Shown here one piece after another: positions 11,429 to 23,384 of a stretch of 64,000 bases of DNA. This DNA comes from Blastomussa wellsi (Eukaryota; Cnidaria; Anthozoa; Scleractinia; Plerogyridae): contig OX393563.1 in assembly GCA_947652115.1 (NCBI GenBank), forward strand, positions 7,686,619 to 7,750,618, given 5' to 3'. Below the pieces are notes generated by a model. The model was given only the letters and a program-made list of their open reading frames with translations. It made no database searches and was not told where the DNA came from. Position 1 is the first letter of the stretch. Every line of letters starts with the position of its first letter. The position numbers were made by a program, and so were the translations under genes.

Positions 11429-12714
11429 TTTTAGCGAATGAAGCGTCACATGTGGAAAATACCCTCCAAAATATAACCTTTGTTTCGATGGAATATTTGA
11501 TGTGTTTGATATGCTTTCTATGCTGATTTGAGAATCTTCTTTTCAGAATCAGTTCTGCTCTAAGCAAACAATTAGTGTAAACTTAATGTTATCTTTCAGG
11601 AAATCGTATACGTGCTCTGTTGTTTGAGAGGCCGGCTACGATTGATCTCGTCGAGATCAGCTGTTTTTTGAAGCTAACTGCTGACTATATTATGGATTTT
11701 CATTGGATCGCGGGGTCAGGTAAAAGATTTTGGTTCAGATGAAATCAAGAACCAGCAAAAATACGGAGCTTTACTTTTAGGCTTGGCTAAATCTGTAAAT
11801 TATTGTATTGTTTTTACATTCATCAAGTGAAAATTACTGATCCACCAAATTACAGGCTGGTCGTCTGTGCAATAGTTACTATGTTGCCTTCGGCCAAATT
11901 AAGATTTCAGAATTAAGATTTCTCTTTGCAAACAATTGCTGCGGTTTGAGCGTGCGGCTTCAGTTGATTTCAAACTGATAAGCAATTCTATTATATTGAA
12001 TTTTACAAAAAAATAACCATTTTTGTTGTTTTAAGCATGTTTGCACAACTCTTGAATTACTTCATGCTACAGCGTGCACTAAAACATCAACAAATAGACG
12101 TGAGCTTGTACGTCCACGAATTTCTTCATGACATGTGCAGTTCACGAAGCCGCCCGCGGCTACAGATTAATTCAATCCGAATCCATATTCATCTTGAAAA
12201 CGAATTTGATGATTTCCGCTTAAAAGATTTCCTTTTGGGTGTAATCTGTTGCTTATTTCTGAAAAAAACAGACTGTAAATAGTTTGAGCGATTGAAATTG
12301 TTTATTCGGAAAGTTTTCAACAAGCGTGCTTGATAGCTTCATACTACGTCATCGTGTTTCGGTGAATTTTTCGACCGTGAATATTAGCCAATGAGCGCGC
12401 GAGAATTTCTGCAGTTATGGTAAAATGCATTATCGACCATTATCAAGTTTTTAAACAGTGAATTTTCATTCAAACAATAGCGACGTTTCTTGTTTACAAA
12501 CATTGAGGTCACATTTCTTTTGATATTCAAATTTTCCAAACACAGAACAAAAGAAGCCATTGTTTGAACAGCCAATTAGGTTCTGGTTGGCACATTAATA
12601 ACAATGGGTGACATCACAAGAAACATTGCTATTGCTAAGCTTCATGCATTAGCACACACTATGAGATTCTATCTGACTTTATATCCGCCTAAATAAAGCA
12701 TTTCAGTTGTGAGA
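11429..12714. other. Gene-free stretch
   Basis: No recognisable gene or repeat. This is the 5' flank of GPCR copy 1 (minus strand), so promoter or UTR elements for that copy would be here. Confidence 0.45.
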
Positions 12715-13960
12715 CATCCTTATTGCGGCTAGTAGAAGACTGGAAGGCAATGCGAGATAAAGGGGAGCTAGTGGCGTAGGTATCGATAGACATGTCAAAA
12801 GCTTTTGATGTAATCCCACACAAACTACTCACAGCTAAACTAAGAGCGTACGGAGTCGGTGACAACAGTTGTGCACTACTTTTAAAATGACCACTTATCT
12901 GGCAGGAGTCAGAGGGTCAAAATTGGTGATACATTCTCAAGAAGCAATAGACCTTTCTTACGCATTTGTTACTCTTTCGTGTTCTGTCCGCCCAACCTCA
13001 TTTCTGAGTTCGAGTTCTTTTGTTCTTTGTACATGCTGACGAGGCTGGGCAGGCAGATTAGCATGAACACAAAAGAATAACAAATGTTGAGAAAAGTCTA
13101 TTAAAAGAGGAGTACCTCAAAGAAGCGTTTTGGGTCCAATGTTTTTTAACATATTCATAAACGATTTTCATCCCGCCGCTCTCAGTTAATGAACGTTACG
13201 ACGTGCAGGTTGTAAATACGTGGTATCGAAATAATGGAATGCTAGTAAATGACACGAAGCATCAGGCGATGGTGTTAGGCGTAACCGACTATAATTTCTC
13301 TTTCCCTGTTAAAAATACTGTTGAAATCTTTGGATTAACGATTGATGATAACTTAATTTTAATGATCATATTTCTACAATGTGTAAAAAGACCAATAATC
13401 AGTTAAATGTTCTGATAAGATTTCATAAATCAATTTCGAAGGACACGCACTACTTCAGTAAACTGTACTGTATATGGCTTTTATTCCACCACACTTTTGT
13501 TATTGTTCGATTCTGTCATCCGGAATTTTTGTGGTTCTCGTAATTCAGACAAACTGTAGTCGATTCCTTGAACAAACGAATTTTAAGATTTATTCTAAAT
13601 GACTTTGACTCTCCGTGCAACCATTTAATTTGCGGTAGATGCTGTTAATTTATGTTCTCTATGTCATAGACGTTTTCAGCATATCCTTGTTTTACTTGAT
13701 AAAAGTTTATTTTTCAGAACTTATCCGATGTACATGAAAGACCTGTTAATATTTCGTTCTGTTAACTACACGACTTGCGTGGTAAATAAATTATATTCTG
13801 CTGCGTGTCTCTTCCTAACCCACAAAGTACAACTTGTGGTCTTCGTTCAATCAAATACTTGGCCAAAACCTCTGGAATTCTCTTCCTGATGAGATCAGGT
13901 CTTCCACATTCAACGAATTCAAGAACAAAATAAAACATTGGGAAATTTTTAAGGAATATT
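12715..13960 (+). mobile_element. CR1/L2-type LINE reverse transcriptase remnant, sense
   Basis: Broken frames give RT text in order: SIDMSKAFDVIPHKLLTAKL (palm, Asp motif), SVLGPMFFNIFINDF, NTWYRNNGMLVNDTKHQAM, VEIFGLTID, LNKRILRFILNDFDSPC, then the C-terminal LYSAA and TTYGLRSIKYLAKT / WNSLPDE-like words. Stops and frameshifts are frequent and the catalytic FADD segment is missing. It is a 5'-truncated, dead copy of a non-LTR retrotransposon, interrupted at 12946-13102 by a MITE. Confidence 0.8.
12946..13102. mobile_element. MITE nested in LINE RT
   Basis: Terminal inverted repeats AATAGACCTTTCTTACGCAT and its mirror ending AAAAGTCTATT split the RT frame between GDTFSRSN and the RGVPQ-type motif. 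Removing it rejoins the two RT motifs. The ends belong to the same family as the elements at 24321, 27731, 36710 and 39458. Confidence 0.75.
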
Positions 13961-15881
13961 AATAGGATAGAGTGTTTATAGAACAGTTTTCTTGTCCAGT
14001 CCAAGCCTAAAAAGTAAAGACTCTTTCTCGCCTTCCCTTGTTTCAAAAAATAAAAAGATGGTACCACTTTTACCTATGAAGTAAATAGCTTAGCTATCAA
14101 GCCTTTGTTTTCTTTGCGAAATATTAAAATTGAAAAGAGTGAATTGCTTCTGCGATTCTTTGGATAAAGACTAGTTTGTCGCACTCCAATACACTCTTTC
14201 TCGAGGCCTCGATATCGAGGCTGAAATTTGTGAAATTTTAAGAATAAACTCAAGGCTGAGATTTTGGAAAGAATATAATTTTGTGTTGAAAATGTGCAAA
14301 TACAATATAATTTTCTTTCTCTAAACGGAAAAACTAGCCAATGAAACGAGCGGGGTGCAAGTGACTGGGAACGGGGCAGCGAATTTCACTAGATCGTATC
14401 ATGACATAAAATGTCATTATGTTGAACATGAATCACCGCACATGCACTTTCTTTTTGAATTTTCGCTCGCAACACAACACGCTTTAGTGGAAACCTCGGC
14501 GACATAACTAATATTGGAATTCCCCCTAAATCACGCAATTAGAAAAATACTAGAAAATGATTTTTGGAAATTTATTTATTCTTAATAATTAAAAATAAAA
14601 CAAACGCAAGGTATCAAATTAATGTACCGATATCTCGCTTTGTAAAAAATCCCTTCGAGGTAACTGTTTTTGAACCAAAAAGAAATATCGCCGCGTTCAT
14701 AATCACATTGTCTCTGTTTTGATCGATAATTTTTTAAAATTTTTTCCTTTAAAAGAAAAGTAATTTTGTGATGTTCCCTTTCTGTCATTCAAAGCAAATT
14801 GCATGTCACCTTTAATTCATCAATCACTATGGGAACCATAAATAGTTTCTCGGGGTTTAATTTACATCATAGTAATAAAATCACTAAAGATATCAACACA
14901 GGCTGCAATGTTTGGGCAAAAGTTTATTGGCAAAGAAGGGTCCACGGGCGGACCGATAAACTAAAAGGGAGGCGTGGGTGGGAAAGAAAACGAGCGAGCA
15001 CACTGGCTGACAGGATCGAACAATCTGACATCCGATCCTCAAACACGAGAAAAGAAGCGTGGCCGACATGACACGCGGGGCATGTCATCTATCCGTAATT
15101 ATAAATCATCACTTAAGGTGATCATTATTCCAGGACGAAATGGTTTTGGCGGCTTGTGTTTTGGCCTTGACAGCGGTCTATAAAACACATTAGAGAGATT
15201 AAGCATGACGTTATGCTGTAAACAGCAAACGCGAGCTTGGCTTTTCAGTTTGTTACAATTTTATTGAATCCTTAAATAATAAACAGCCACTCTCTGGGCC
15301 AAAATTATTTTAGCTCGGATATCTCACTTTATTTTGCTTTTGTTCGGAATTGTCTTGCAGAAAACAATTAAGTGGCGGCTAGCTATATAAAATTTCCGTG
15401 AAGTTTGCCGAACTTCATAAGGCCGCTTTTACGCTCTCGTTGCAATGAATAAGACTATTAATATTATTTTGTAATTTGCATTTGTTAAAGGCCGCTCTAC
15501 CTGTTAGAATCAATTTGTTTTTCAGTTATTGAATCGTCGCTTTAAAATATGTTTTCCCATGCAGTGAAAAGCCTCTTCCTCGAGTTTTTCGAAAGACGTT
15601 CGCTATTCTCTGGCCCTAAAAATGTCATTAAAAACAATCTTTCTAACCGATAATTACAACCCTTCAACAAAACTATCATCCTGCTTCCAAACATGAAACT
15701 GTAGTTGATATACGCATCTCACACTAATCGAAGTAAAACACATCAAAACACGATAAAATAAATGCAGATAGACAATCATGGCAAACCTGGGTAATTTTTC
15801 ATTTTAATTTCGTCAGACAAGTCGATGTCTCGGTGGTAAATATGTTACTAAGTGAAGGGATCCTGGTCTTTAACTTTATCT
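13961..15881. other. Gene-free stretch with a dispersed repeat
   Basis: About 14200-14320 (GAGGCTGAAATTTGTG, GGCTGAGATTTTGGAAAGAA, TGTGCAAATACAATATAAT) recurs inverted at about 25378-25500. The remainder shows no gene. 14930-15100 is locally more GC-rich without a convincing frame. Confidence 0.45.
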
Positions 15882-16731
15882 TTAGTCGACCCCTTGGCAA
15901 ATAAGCTTCTTTGTTATCTCTGTCCTTATGTCCCTCTTTAACAACGCGTAGACCAAAGGATTCACTGCGGAGTTCAGAACCAAGAGACAAGTGAGAACAT
16001 GGCCAACTTTAAAGGATGACACATTGCAAGAAAACGTAATGCACATAACTAAACAATTTACCACTAAGTAGCATCCCAAAAAGAACACGACCAAAGCAGT
16101 TATGAAGAGAGCTGAGCTGCGTTTCTTACGTCTGTGCGAAGGTGCAGCTTCAGTGGACGAGTGGCTAGGCTGAATCTGTAGTTCAATCGCAGCTTCTTGG
16201 TGTGACTGTGCACGTGCAACAACTAGGATACGAACAATGGCATAGAAGAGCAACGTGCAGGATATTATGTTGAAGACGGATATGCTGGTTATTCGCAAAA
16301 CTTTCTGGACAGTTTTCGACTCTGTGGCGTATATTTCCACGACAAGCGACAGCAATGGCGCGACCGGAATCAACCATGCTATCAAGATGACCACTGCAGG
16401 GCGTCTCTTCGTCATTGAAATATTGTATTTGAAAGGGTGAACGATGGCAATGTAGCGGTCCCAAGTCAAGGCGCAAAGATTTGCAACAGAGGAATGCACA
16501 CCATCGAGTTTTGCACACCATTGAGTTGCACACCATCGTCTTACCACAAAAATATCCTGGTGGAAAAACAGCGATTCCTACTCCAAAGTCCGCCACTGCC
16601 AAGGAAAGGACGAACCAGTTGGCCGAGGAATGTAGGCGGCGATTTTTGGCGACAAGAAACACTACAAATCCATTTCCTGTTGCTGCTATAATTGAAAGGA
16701 GCCAGCCAAAAATGTTGAGTAAATTTTCCAT
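15882..16731 (-). pseudogene. Intronless class A GPCR copy 2, broken in TM3
   Basis: The ATG at 16731 opens MENLLNIFGWLLSIIAATGN, and TM1-TM2 (LSLAVADFGVG) and the loop start are intact. The segment encoding the first half of TM3 (F-F-W-F-F-L-H in paralogs) is replaced by three copies of a 15-17 bp word (GATGGTGTGCA on the coding strand, 16495-16540), and the frame shifts. Downstream the other frame is complete: WDRYIAIVHPFKY, TM4-TM6 with GCYLVVN, and TM7 NPLVYALLKRDI. Two frames, each well conserved, mark a recent inactivation. It lies 2 kb from the intact copy 3. Confidence 0.85.
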
Positions 16732-17999
16732 TTCAGTCACACGTCTTGTAGACCTTATACGGACCTTTGTCGATTTTAATGGACAGCAACAAAAGGCAAG
16801 CGGATAAACGGTGAATCCAATTTTTGTTGAACGGCGCTTTGACTTCCAGAGCAAGCGTTGGGTGATGTTTTCCGGGGTCACAGCTGTCGACAAAACTGTT
16901 ACGCTGTTCTTGTTCTTGACAATATTATTTCATGAAGTTTGCCTAGTAACTTTGTTTGCTCATCGAGGTCACGAGAAATTGGCTGCTAAATAAGTAGAAA
17001 TGTTGTTGTCATTGAAATGAAAATTCTCAGAGACGATCGTTTCAGCAGCGTTTGTAACTCATGCATGCGTCAGGTGTTGAATATGGCAACTGAAAAGGCA
17101 TAAATTTGACGGTTATTTATAGTACAAAGTGCTATGACTTGTTTAAGAGCTATTTACTACAACTTCGACACATGCGATCAGAAAATGCGGAGGAGATTAT
17201 TATTGTGAAAAGTGCGATAGCTATTGAAGTATCACGATTGTTACATTATTCCAACCGAAGCAAATGAAAACTTTTCATAATATAGTTTTATGCAGTAAAT
17301 TAGTGCCAAAAACGTAAATTGGTGCCAAAAACGAACTTTCAGTTTACCCCATAAATCACTTTTCATTATGCATTGATGAAAGCTGGCGCGACTCTCTATT
17401 TATTATATTGACCCAACATATAACGAAATGGTAAAATTTTGATTCAAATGGCGCGAGTCGTGATTTTTAGGTTTTGATTGTTTGAATTTAGTGATTGCGG
17501 ACGTTGCCACAAATGCCAGAAATGAATTTATCAATGCGTTGTTGATTTATTTGCGATAAATAATGCTTTGATAATTAACTGTATGACAATGAGTGATGAC
17601 TGCTATCAACCGGAATGCTATGAAACGCGTGAGAATTATATATTGCAAGCTTATAAGTTTGTGATCTCTGGAGTAACCTGGTTTTCCTACTAATCTATAT
17701 ATTTGATATATATTTTACAACACAGTAAATGTTTTCATTAGCGGTTAATTAGGTCTTGGACGTGTTTGACCCGTGGTCAAAAAGGTTTAACTTTAAAGTT
17801 GGTTTCATTTCAATGGATTTTTACCTTTCCCTCATAACTTGACCTGGAGATCTAATACTTAAACGTTTAGTAAATTAAATTATATAAATTATCGTGAAAG
17901 CAAAAACTTCAGAATATGAAAGCAAAACTTCAGAAGAAAAGGGTAATGTTGGAGACGGACAGCTAAGGACAGCTTAAAACAAGTCATATTCATAACTGC
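16732..17999. other. Gene-free stretch
   Basis: The 5' flank of GPCR copy 2. No gene seen; a minor local repeat of GTGCCAAAAACG(T/A)A occurs near 17303-17335. Confidence 0.45.
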
Positions 18000-18478
18000 A
18001 GAACAAGATCTGTCTCTAGCGAGTCGTTTTACGTTAAGTTTTCTAGAACCGATAAAATGTAGGCCTTTTTCTCGAGAATCGGCGCCCAAATTTGGAACTC
18101 TATTCCTTATTCGATTAAACTACTTAAACGTTCGTCCTTTCGTAAAAAGATAAAGGAATTGTTACTAAATTTCTTGCGGTCTGAAGATGATTATGTCGAA
18201 GTCTCCCGTCTTATTAAGTTATTTAATACTTTAGGTTAGCCTCTTCGTAATCTTAATATATTTGTTTTTGTTTTATGTTAGTCTATTCTATGTATTGTAT
18301 AGTAGTGTTTTCTCTGTTATTTAGTCCATCTATAGATAAACATTGTATTTGTAAAATGTCTTTAGATCTCCCCGCCTCGATTAGTTTGTAAGCTATTTGC
18401 GGGGGGAAACTAATGTAATTACTTATATTTCTAACCAATAAAATTTTGTTGTTGTTGTTGTTTGTTGTTGTTGTTGAA
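18000..18478 (+). mobile_element. LINE 3' end with TTG tail, sense
   Basis: One frame reads FFSRIGAQIWNSIPYSIKLL, KRSSFRKKIKELLLNFLRSE and DDYVEVSRLI before a stop at 18237-18239, the typical C-terminus of a CR1-like RT protein (G-A-x-x-W-N-S-I-P). A 3' UTR and a (TTG)n tail ending near 18478 follow. It is a severely 5'-truncated copy, a different lineage from the fragment at 12.7 kb. Confidence 0.75.
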
Positions 18479-18665
18479 AGAAACAACTTTACCTAAAGCC
18501 TTTGAAGCCTTTGGTTGTTATATACGTACCTAAGAAACTGTGCCTAAAGGTAGGGTAACGATAGTAAGCTAATAAGCTTGCCCGTAATCGCAACCTCGTT
18601 CCCAGGGTCTTTTCCCCGGCTTGCTACAGATGTCGTTGCTGGTGCCTACAGTCTTAATGACTTAC

Positions 18666-19643
18666 TTAGTGTAAACTAGGTGAAAATGCAACGAAAGCTA
18701 ACGGCATATAAGATGAAACATTGTAGTAAGATGATAGGTATGTAATTTGTACGGCCCGAGTCAAAGATCGCCCATCGTGGTTGCTGCACCTGCAAAAGAG
18801 CTTGCGTACTTCCTTCTTAATGTCCTTCTTCAATACTGCGTAAACCAGAGGATTCACTGCTGAGTTCATAACTAAGAGAAAAATTAAGATCTGGCCAGTT
18901 CTATCGGACACTTTACCACAAGAAAAAGCTATGCACAACATTAAATAATTTACCCCTGCATAACAGCCCAAGAAGAACACAATAAGGACAATTATAAAGG
19001 AAGCTGTGCGGTGTTTCCTATGCCTGCGTAAAGCTGTACGCTCGGTAGCGGGTTCGTGGCAGGAGTTGTTAGACATGATCTGTAGTTCAATCGCAGAAAC
19101 ATGGCGCGACTGTGAACGTGCAACAACAAGGATACGAACAACTGCATAGAAAAGCAGTGCGCAGGATATTATGTCAAAGCCCGAGACACCAGTTATTCGT
19201 AAAACTTTCAGTGCAGTGTTGGAGCTTGTGACATACATTCCCAAAAAAAATGATAACGAGATCACAAAAGGAATCAGCCATGCCGCCACGATTACCATCC
19301 CTGGGCGTCTCTCAGCCATGGAGGTGTTGTATCTGAGTGGGTGAACGATGGCGTTGTAACGATCCCAAGTCAAGGTGCAGAGATTTGTAACCGAAGAATG
19401 GAGAAAGAACCAGAAGAATGCCGTGTACACCCTGAAGTTGCACGCCATTGAGTGATAGCAAAAATATCCTGGTGGAAAAACAGCGATTCCGACTCCAAGG
19501 TCGGCCACTGCTAAGGAAAGAACGAACCAGTTGGCCGAGGAATGGAGTCGGCGCTTTTTGGCGATAAGAAAGACTATAAAGCCGTTCCCTGTTACTGCTA
19601 CGATTGAAAGTAACCAGCCAAGAATATTCAGCAAGTTTTCCAT
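18666..19643 (-). CDS. Intronless class A GPCR, copy 3 (intact)
   Basis: 325 residues from the ATG at 19643 (MENLLNILGWLLS; the codons just upstream align to the family but contain no ATG). Seven predicted TM helices. Visible motifs: G-N in TM1, LSLAVADLGVG in TM2, C-YHSMA-C loop, WDRYNAIVHPLRY after TM3, W in TM4, FFLGCYAGVNYL in TM6 with no W or P, and NSAVNPLVYAVLKKDIK in TM7. The loop between TM4 and TM5 has no cysteine. It should be a plasma-membrane G-protein-coupled receptor; the ligand is unknown. It differs from its paralogs by a C-tail about 35 residues longer (after KLFCRC), which may be a recent stop-codon loss. Same strand as all other copies. Confidence 0.9.
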   Translation of the reverse strand: MENLLNILGWLLSIVAVTGNGFIVFLIAKKRRLHSSANWFVLSLAVADLGVGIAVFPPGYFCYHSMACNFRVYTAFFWFFLHSSVTNLCTLTWDRYNAIVHPLRYNTSMAERRPGMVIVAAWLIPFVISLSFFLGMYVTSSNTALKVLRITGVSGFDIISCALLFYAVVRILVVARSQSRHVSAIELQIMSNNSCHEPATERTALRRHRKHRTASFIIVLIVFFLGCYAGVNYLMLCIAFSCGKVSDRTGQILIFLLVMNSAVNPLVYAVLKKDIKKEVRKLFCRCSNHDGRSLTRAVQITYLSSYYNVSSYMPLAFVAFSPSLH

Positions 19644-19826
19644 TGTAACCAAGTCACGGCGATTTTTCAGCTTTTTTAGTAATACGGCATCAAGACAAAG
19701 ACTGAAGTAGTTTCTCTCATGCAGGAAATGTTTACTGGGACACCAAGAGGAAATTGTGATGCAAATTATTGAAAGAAGTGGGAACCATAATTAATTTTGA
19801 GCTATTTTTCCGAGCCACAAGGGGCG

Positions 19827-19859
19827 AACTTGAAAAAGTCAGGCTGACTTTTTCAAGTT
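19827..19859. repeat. Perfect palindrome
   Basis: AACTTGAAAAAGTCAG and its exact complement CTGACTTTTTCAAGTT are separated by one base (G at 19843). It lies about 185 bp upstream of the start of GPCR copy 3. It could be a protein-binding palindrome or a transposon end; the sequence alone does not decide. Confidence 0.7.
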
Positions 19860-20512
19860 GAGATCCAAAGGTCCCGGCGGTATCACAATGATATCACTTC
19901 TTTCACAAGGCCTGAGCACTATTGGTAGATTTCCAATGGTGTAAATACGTTTTTGGTGTCTTGGATTTTTTAAGCAATTCTCGTGACAGTGTCCTTTTAA
20001 ATTGGACTATTTCGATTCAGCTGTCTCTGAAGCCGTGGCGGTTGGCGATATATTAGCGGGTAAAAAGAAAAGCTTATCGGGTTTTGTCAATGATGAGAAT
20101 CGGTGATCGGTTCCGGTAATGCTACTTCTCGCAAGATTCTGCATTCAGTAAATACAAAAGATTACTTGAACAGTTTTGCTATCAGTAAACGATCCCGGTA
20201 ATTATTCGTATCAACAAAATCTAAATTCAGAAACACAAAAGACCACAAAATCCCGCTTCTTGAGCAGTTCTTCTTAAGCAGTCATTAGTTCCGGTAATTA
20301 ACTTTCTCACGAAAAGTGAAACTTCCAAATACAAAAGACCAGAAAGTAAAATCAGCTTCTTGAAAAGTTTTCAATATAGTTTTCCAGGAGGCAACTTATC
20401 TTAATGATATTATGTATTGTTTTAGCCTGACACTCGTTAAATATGACACACTCGTTAAATATATTGATTTTATTTATGTAAAATGTATTTTGTCTATTGC
20501 ACGTGCCAAATA

Positions 20513-20947
20513 CAGTGAAAACCCGCAAGTAAGAACCTACATTTTTTGGAGTTAGCCTAAACAGGTTCTTATTGAAATGGTAGTTAACACAATTTTAGGC
20601 TATTTAGGTTATTAAATAGGTTCTTATTTCTGTGGAAAAACAAACAAAATCCAGTTACAAAAACAAAATGATAATCAGCCTATTTTTCAATCATCCCCAC
20701 CCCTCCCCTTCTTGCACTTTATTTTTTTATTATTATTACATCAATAAATTTGCACTTTTATTTGCACGGCAATGGCAAGCTCCTATTTCTCCAAACAGGT
20801 TTCTTGATCACTAATATGATTTTACAAAATAAGAACCTGTTTTTCATTTTCTAGGCTAAATAGGTTCTTGTTCTTAGGGGGTCTAAATGAAAAATTTTAG
20901 GCTTACAGGTTCTTAATTTTCAGGTTCTTACTTGCGGGTTTTTACTG
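20513..20947. mobile_element. Tc1/mariner-type MITE
   Basis: 435 bp, TA on both sides (20511-20512 and 20948-20949), with terminal inverted repeats CAGTGAAAACCCGCAAGTAA and the mirror TTACTTGCGGGTTTTTACTG. The subterminal regions repeat AGGTTCTTA many times. TA duplication and CAGT ends fit Tc1/mariner-like elements. A lone end of a relative lies at about 21776-21812. Confidence 0.8.
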
Positions 20948-20949
20948 TA

Positions 20950-22535
20950 GCACTAAAATTGTTGACTGAGTGCAGACAAGTTCAGAACGTTCACACCAGG
21001 CTTCCGATTGTTTCTCCCCGCCGTTTTAGAATCATGATTAAAGGAATCGAATTATTATATCCACTCGTGGATGCATATATTGTAATTGTACGTATAAAGA
21101 GGAAAACCAAAAAATTAAAGCTTCTCTTACTGGCAACAACCTACCTGTAATTACAGGGGGGTAGCAACGAGTGAAGAGTTTGTGTTTACATGTATTATCC
21201 TTCCACACGGGCGACGGAAAGACTCTATTATGGGACAATGACACGTTTTCTCTCTAGTAATGTTAAAACTGAAAATCTGTACGTATGGGCAAAACAATGT
21301 CAAAATTTCAGATTTGACTGGGTTAGATTACCTTCCTCATAGCTGTTTTTTGAAAACTCGAAACTTCGGGTCGGTCGGACGACGCCAAACGGAGGAAAAA
21401 ATGGGGATGACCTAAGAGATGTAACAGCCACAGATTTGTCACTCAGTATATTGATACATGTGTATCGATGACACGTCACGTTACTTCGTTTAAGCATGAT
21501 AAAGGGCATGCACGATTCCTTTTCATTTCCTCAACCCACGTATTTTTACACCATATGTAGCCAAATACAAATAACAATATTTTTTTCTTAGCCTTGGGAC
21601 TTAATTATTTCCCTTATCTACATGTATACAGTATATAAATATTATTATCATACAAAGTGTCGAAAAATAAAAAAAGTATATGTAGTAGTTCGTATCTCCG
21701 CATTAGAATGGTTCAGCTTACGTGAAGGGTGTGCTTAAAACGAAAATTTCATTTCAGTCTGATAGGTTTTTAAATTTTAGGTTCTTATACGCGGGGTCTT
21801 ACTGTATAACAATAAACGGCCACCGTCTTGGTAAAAAAAAGATTCAAAATGAGAGTTCATTCATTCAGTCCGACCGTCGACTCCGTCCATCCGTTCGTTC
21901 ATTCATTCATTCATTCATTTGTTTTATCATCCCAGCAAATGGAGCACAGCCGAAGCAACATAAGCATTCTTTATATATGCGTGGGAATTTATCCAGGAGT
22001 AGCACGATACATAAATTACGCCATATATGTAAACTAATGCCTCATAACAGCATCCGGATCAATACTTATAACTGAAATAATTACAGAAAGGAATCTTACA
22101 TCGCAAATAGCTCAAACTAGAAGTATTTTTATTATTATTCTTTGTTTATTGAGTGAGAAGTTATTTCTAAGACTCGTGAGCGTTTTCTTTTTTGGTGTTT
22201 GGATAGCCCGATGAAACAGTCAATTTCGTTTAGGAAATTTCGGTACATCAAGGCTATTTACTTTCCTGTCTTTTCCATGCATAACTGAATTATTGTATGA
22301 ACAGTATGTTATTAAAATCGGCTCTTTTTAGCACCTGCAGTGGCCGATCTACGGGAGGGCCCGCCCCCCTTATTTTTGGTAATAGCACACGACTCCCCAT
22401 CTAAATTTTTCAATCCCCCCCCATAAGCTCAAGGTCTGACCTGAATTGATAATGTAGGCGGCTTCCTAGTTATGAGGAGATAAATTGTTCACGTCCATTC
22501 TAGAAAACATAATTTTGTTTTCCATTTTATAACCA
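20950..22535. other. Gene-free stretch with minor repeats
   Basis: Contains a lone MITE end (GGTTCTTATACGCGGGG near 21780), a short (CATT)n run at 21893-21919, and a decayed inverted-repeat fragment with poly-C near 22340-22430. No gene seen. Confidence 0.45.
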
Positions 22536-23384
22536 TTAGCTCCCCCTACAAATGAGTTTCTTCATTTCCCTCTTAACGTCTCTCTTCAAAAACGCGTAAA
22601 CCGAAGGATTCACTGCAGAGTTTAAAACCAGGAGTAAAATGAGGCTCTGGCCAGCTTTATCGGACACTTGGCAAGAAAACGTAATGCACAAAACTAAGCA
22701 ATTTACCACCACGTGACACCCCAAGAAGAGCGCGACAATAGCAGAAATAAAGGGAGCCGTGTTGTGGTTCTTCCGTCTGCATGAAAAAGCGGCTTCAGTA
22801 GATGAATGGGTAGATTGAACTTGCAGCTCCATCGCAGCTTCTTGGTGCGACTTTTCGCGTGCAACAACTAAAATACGAACAACAGCATAGAAGAGCAACA
22901 CGCAGGATAATATGTCAAAGGCAGAGACGCCGGTTAATCGCAAAACTTTGAGAGCGGTCTTGGAGTTTGTAGCGTACATCCCAACAAAAAGTGACAGCGA
23001 GATTGCGAACGGCAACAACCATGCTGCGAAGATAACCAATCTAGGGCGTCGCTCAGTCACGAAATTATTGTATTTGAAAGGGTGAACGATGGCGATGTAA
23101 CGATCCCAAGTCAAAAGGACAAGATTTGTGACTGAAGAGTGGAGGAAGAACCAGAAGAATGCCATGTACACCCTGAAGTTGCACGCCAATGAGTGATTAC
23201 AAAAATAACTCGATGGAAAAACGGCAACTCCGACTGAAAAGTCAGCCACTGCCAAGGAAAGGACGAAATAATTGGCCGAGGAATGAAGTCGGCGATGTTT
23301 GGTGACAAGAAACACAACGAAGCCGTTTCCTGTTGCTGTTGCGATTGAAAGGAGCCAACCGAAAATATTGAAGAAGTTTGCCAT
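22536..23384 (-). CDS. Intronless class A GPCR, copy 4 (intact)
   Basis: 282 residues starting MANFFNIFGWLLSIATATGN, ATG at 23384. Motifs in order: LSLAVADFSVG (TM2), C-NHSLA-C with an N-H-S sequon, WDRYIAIVHPFKY, TM4 Trp, LFLGCHVVVNCL in TM6 (His where class A has the toggle Trp, no Pro), and NSAVNPSVYAFLKRDVK in TM7/helix 8 with a cysteine (KKLICRGS) suitable for palmitoylation. No ECL2 cysteine. The third intracellular loop is basic and Ser-rich (STEAAFSCRRKNHN). Membrane receptor, ligand unknown. Confidence 0.9.
   Translation of the reverse strand: MANFFNIFGWLLSIATATGNGFVVFLVTKHRRLHSSANYFVLSLAVADFSVGVAVFPSSYFCNHSLACNFRVYMAFFWFFLHSSVTNLVLLTWDRYIAIVHPFKYNNFVTERRPRLVIFAAWLLPFAISLSLFVGMYATNSKTALKVLRLTGVSAFDILSCVLLFYAVVRILVVAREKSHQEAAMELQVQSTHSSTEAAFSCRRKNHNTAPFISAIVALFLGCHVVVNCLVLCITFSCQVSDKAGQSLILLLVLNSAVNPSVYAFLKRDVKREMKKLICRGS

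Noticed and set aside
16183..16893. 236-residue single receptor variant in copy 2
   Set aside because: The second half is out-of-frame translation of the receptor; the other frame matches paralogs, so it is a frameshifted pseudogene.
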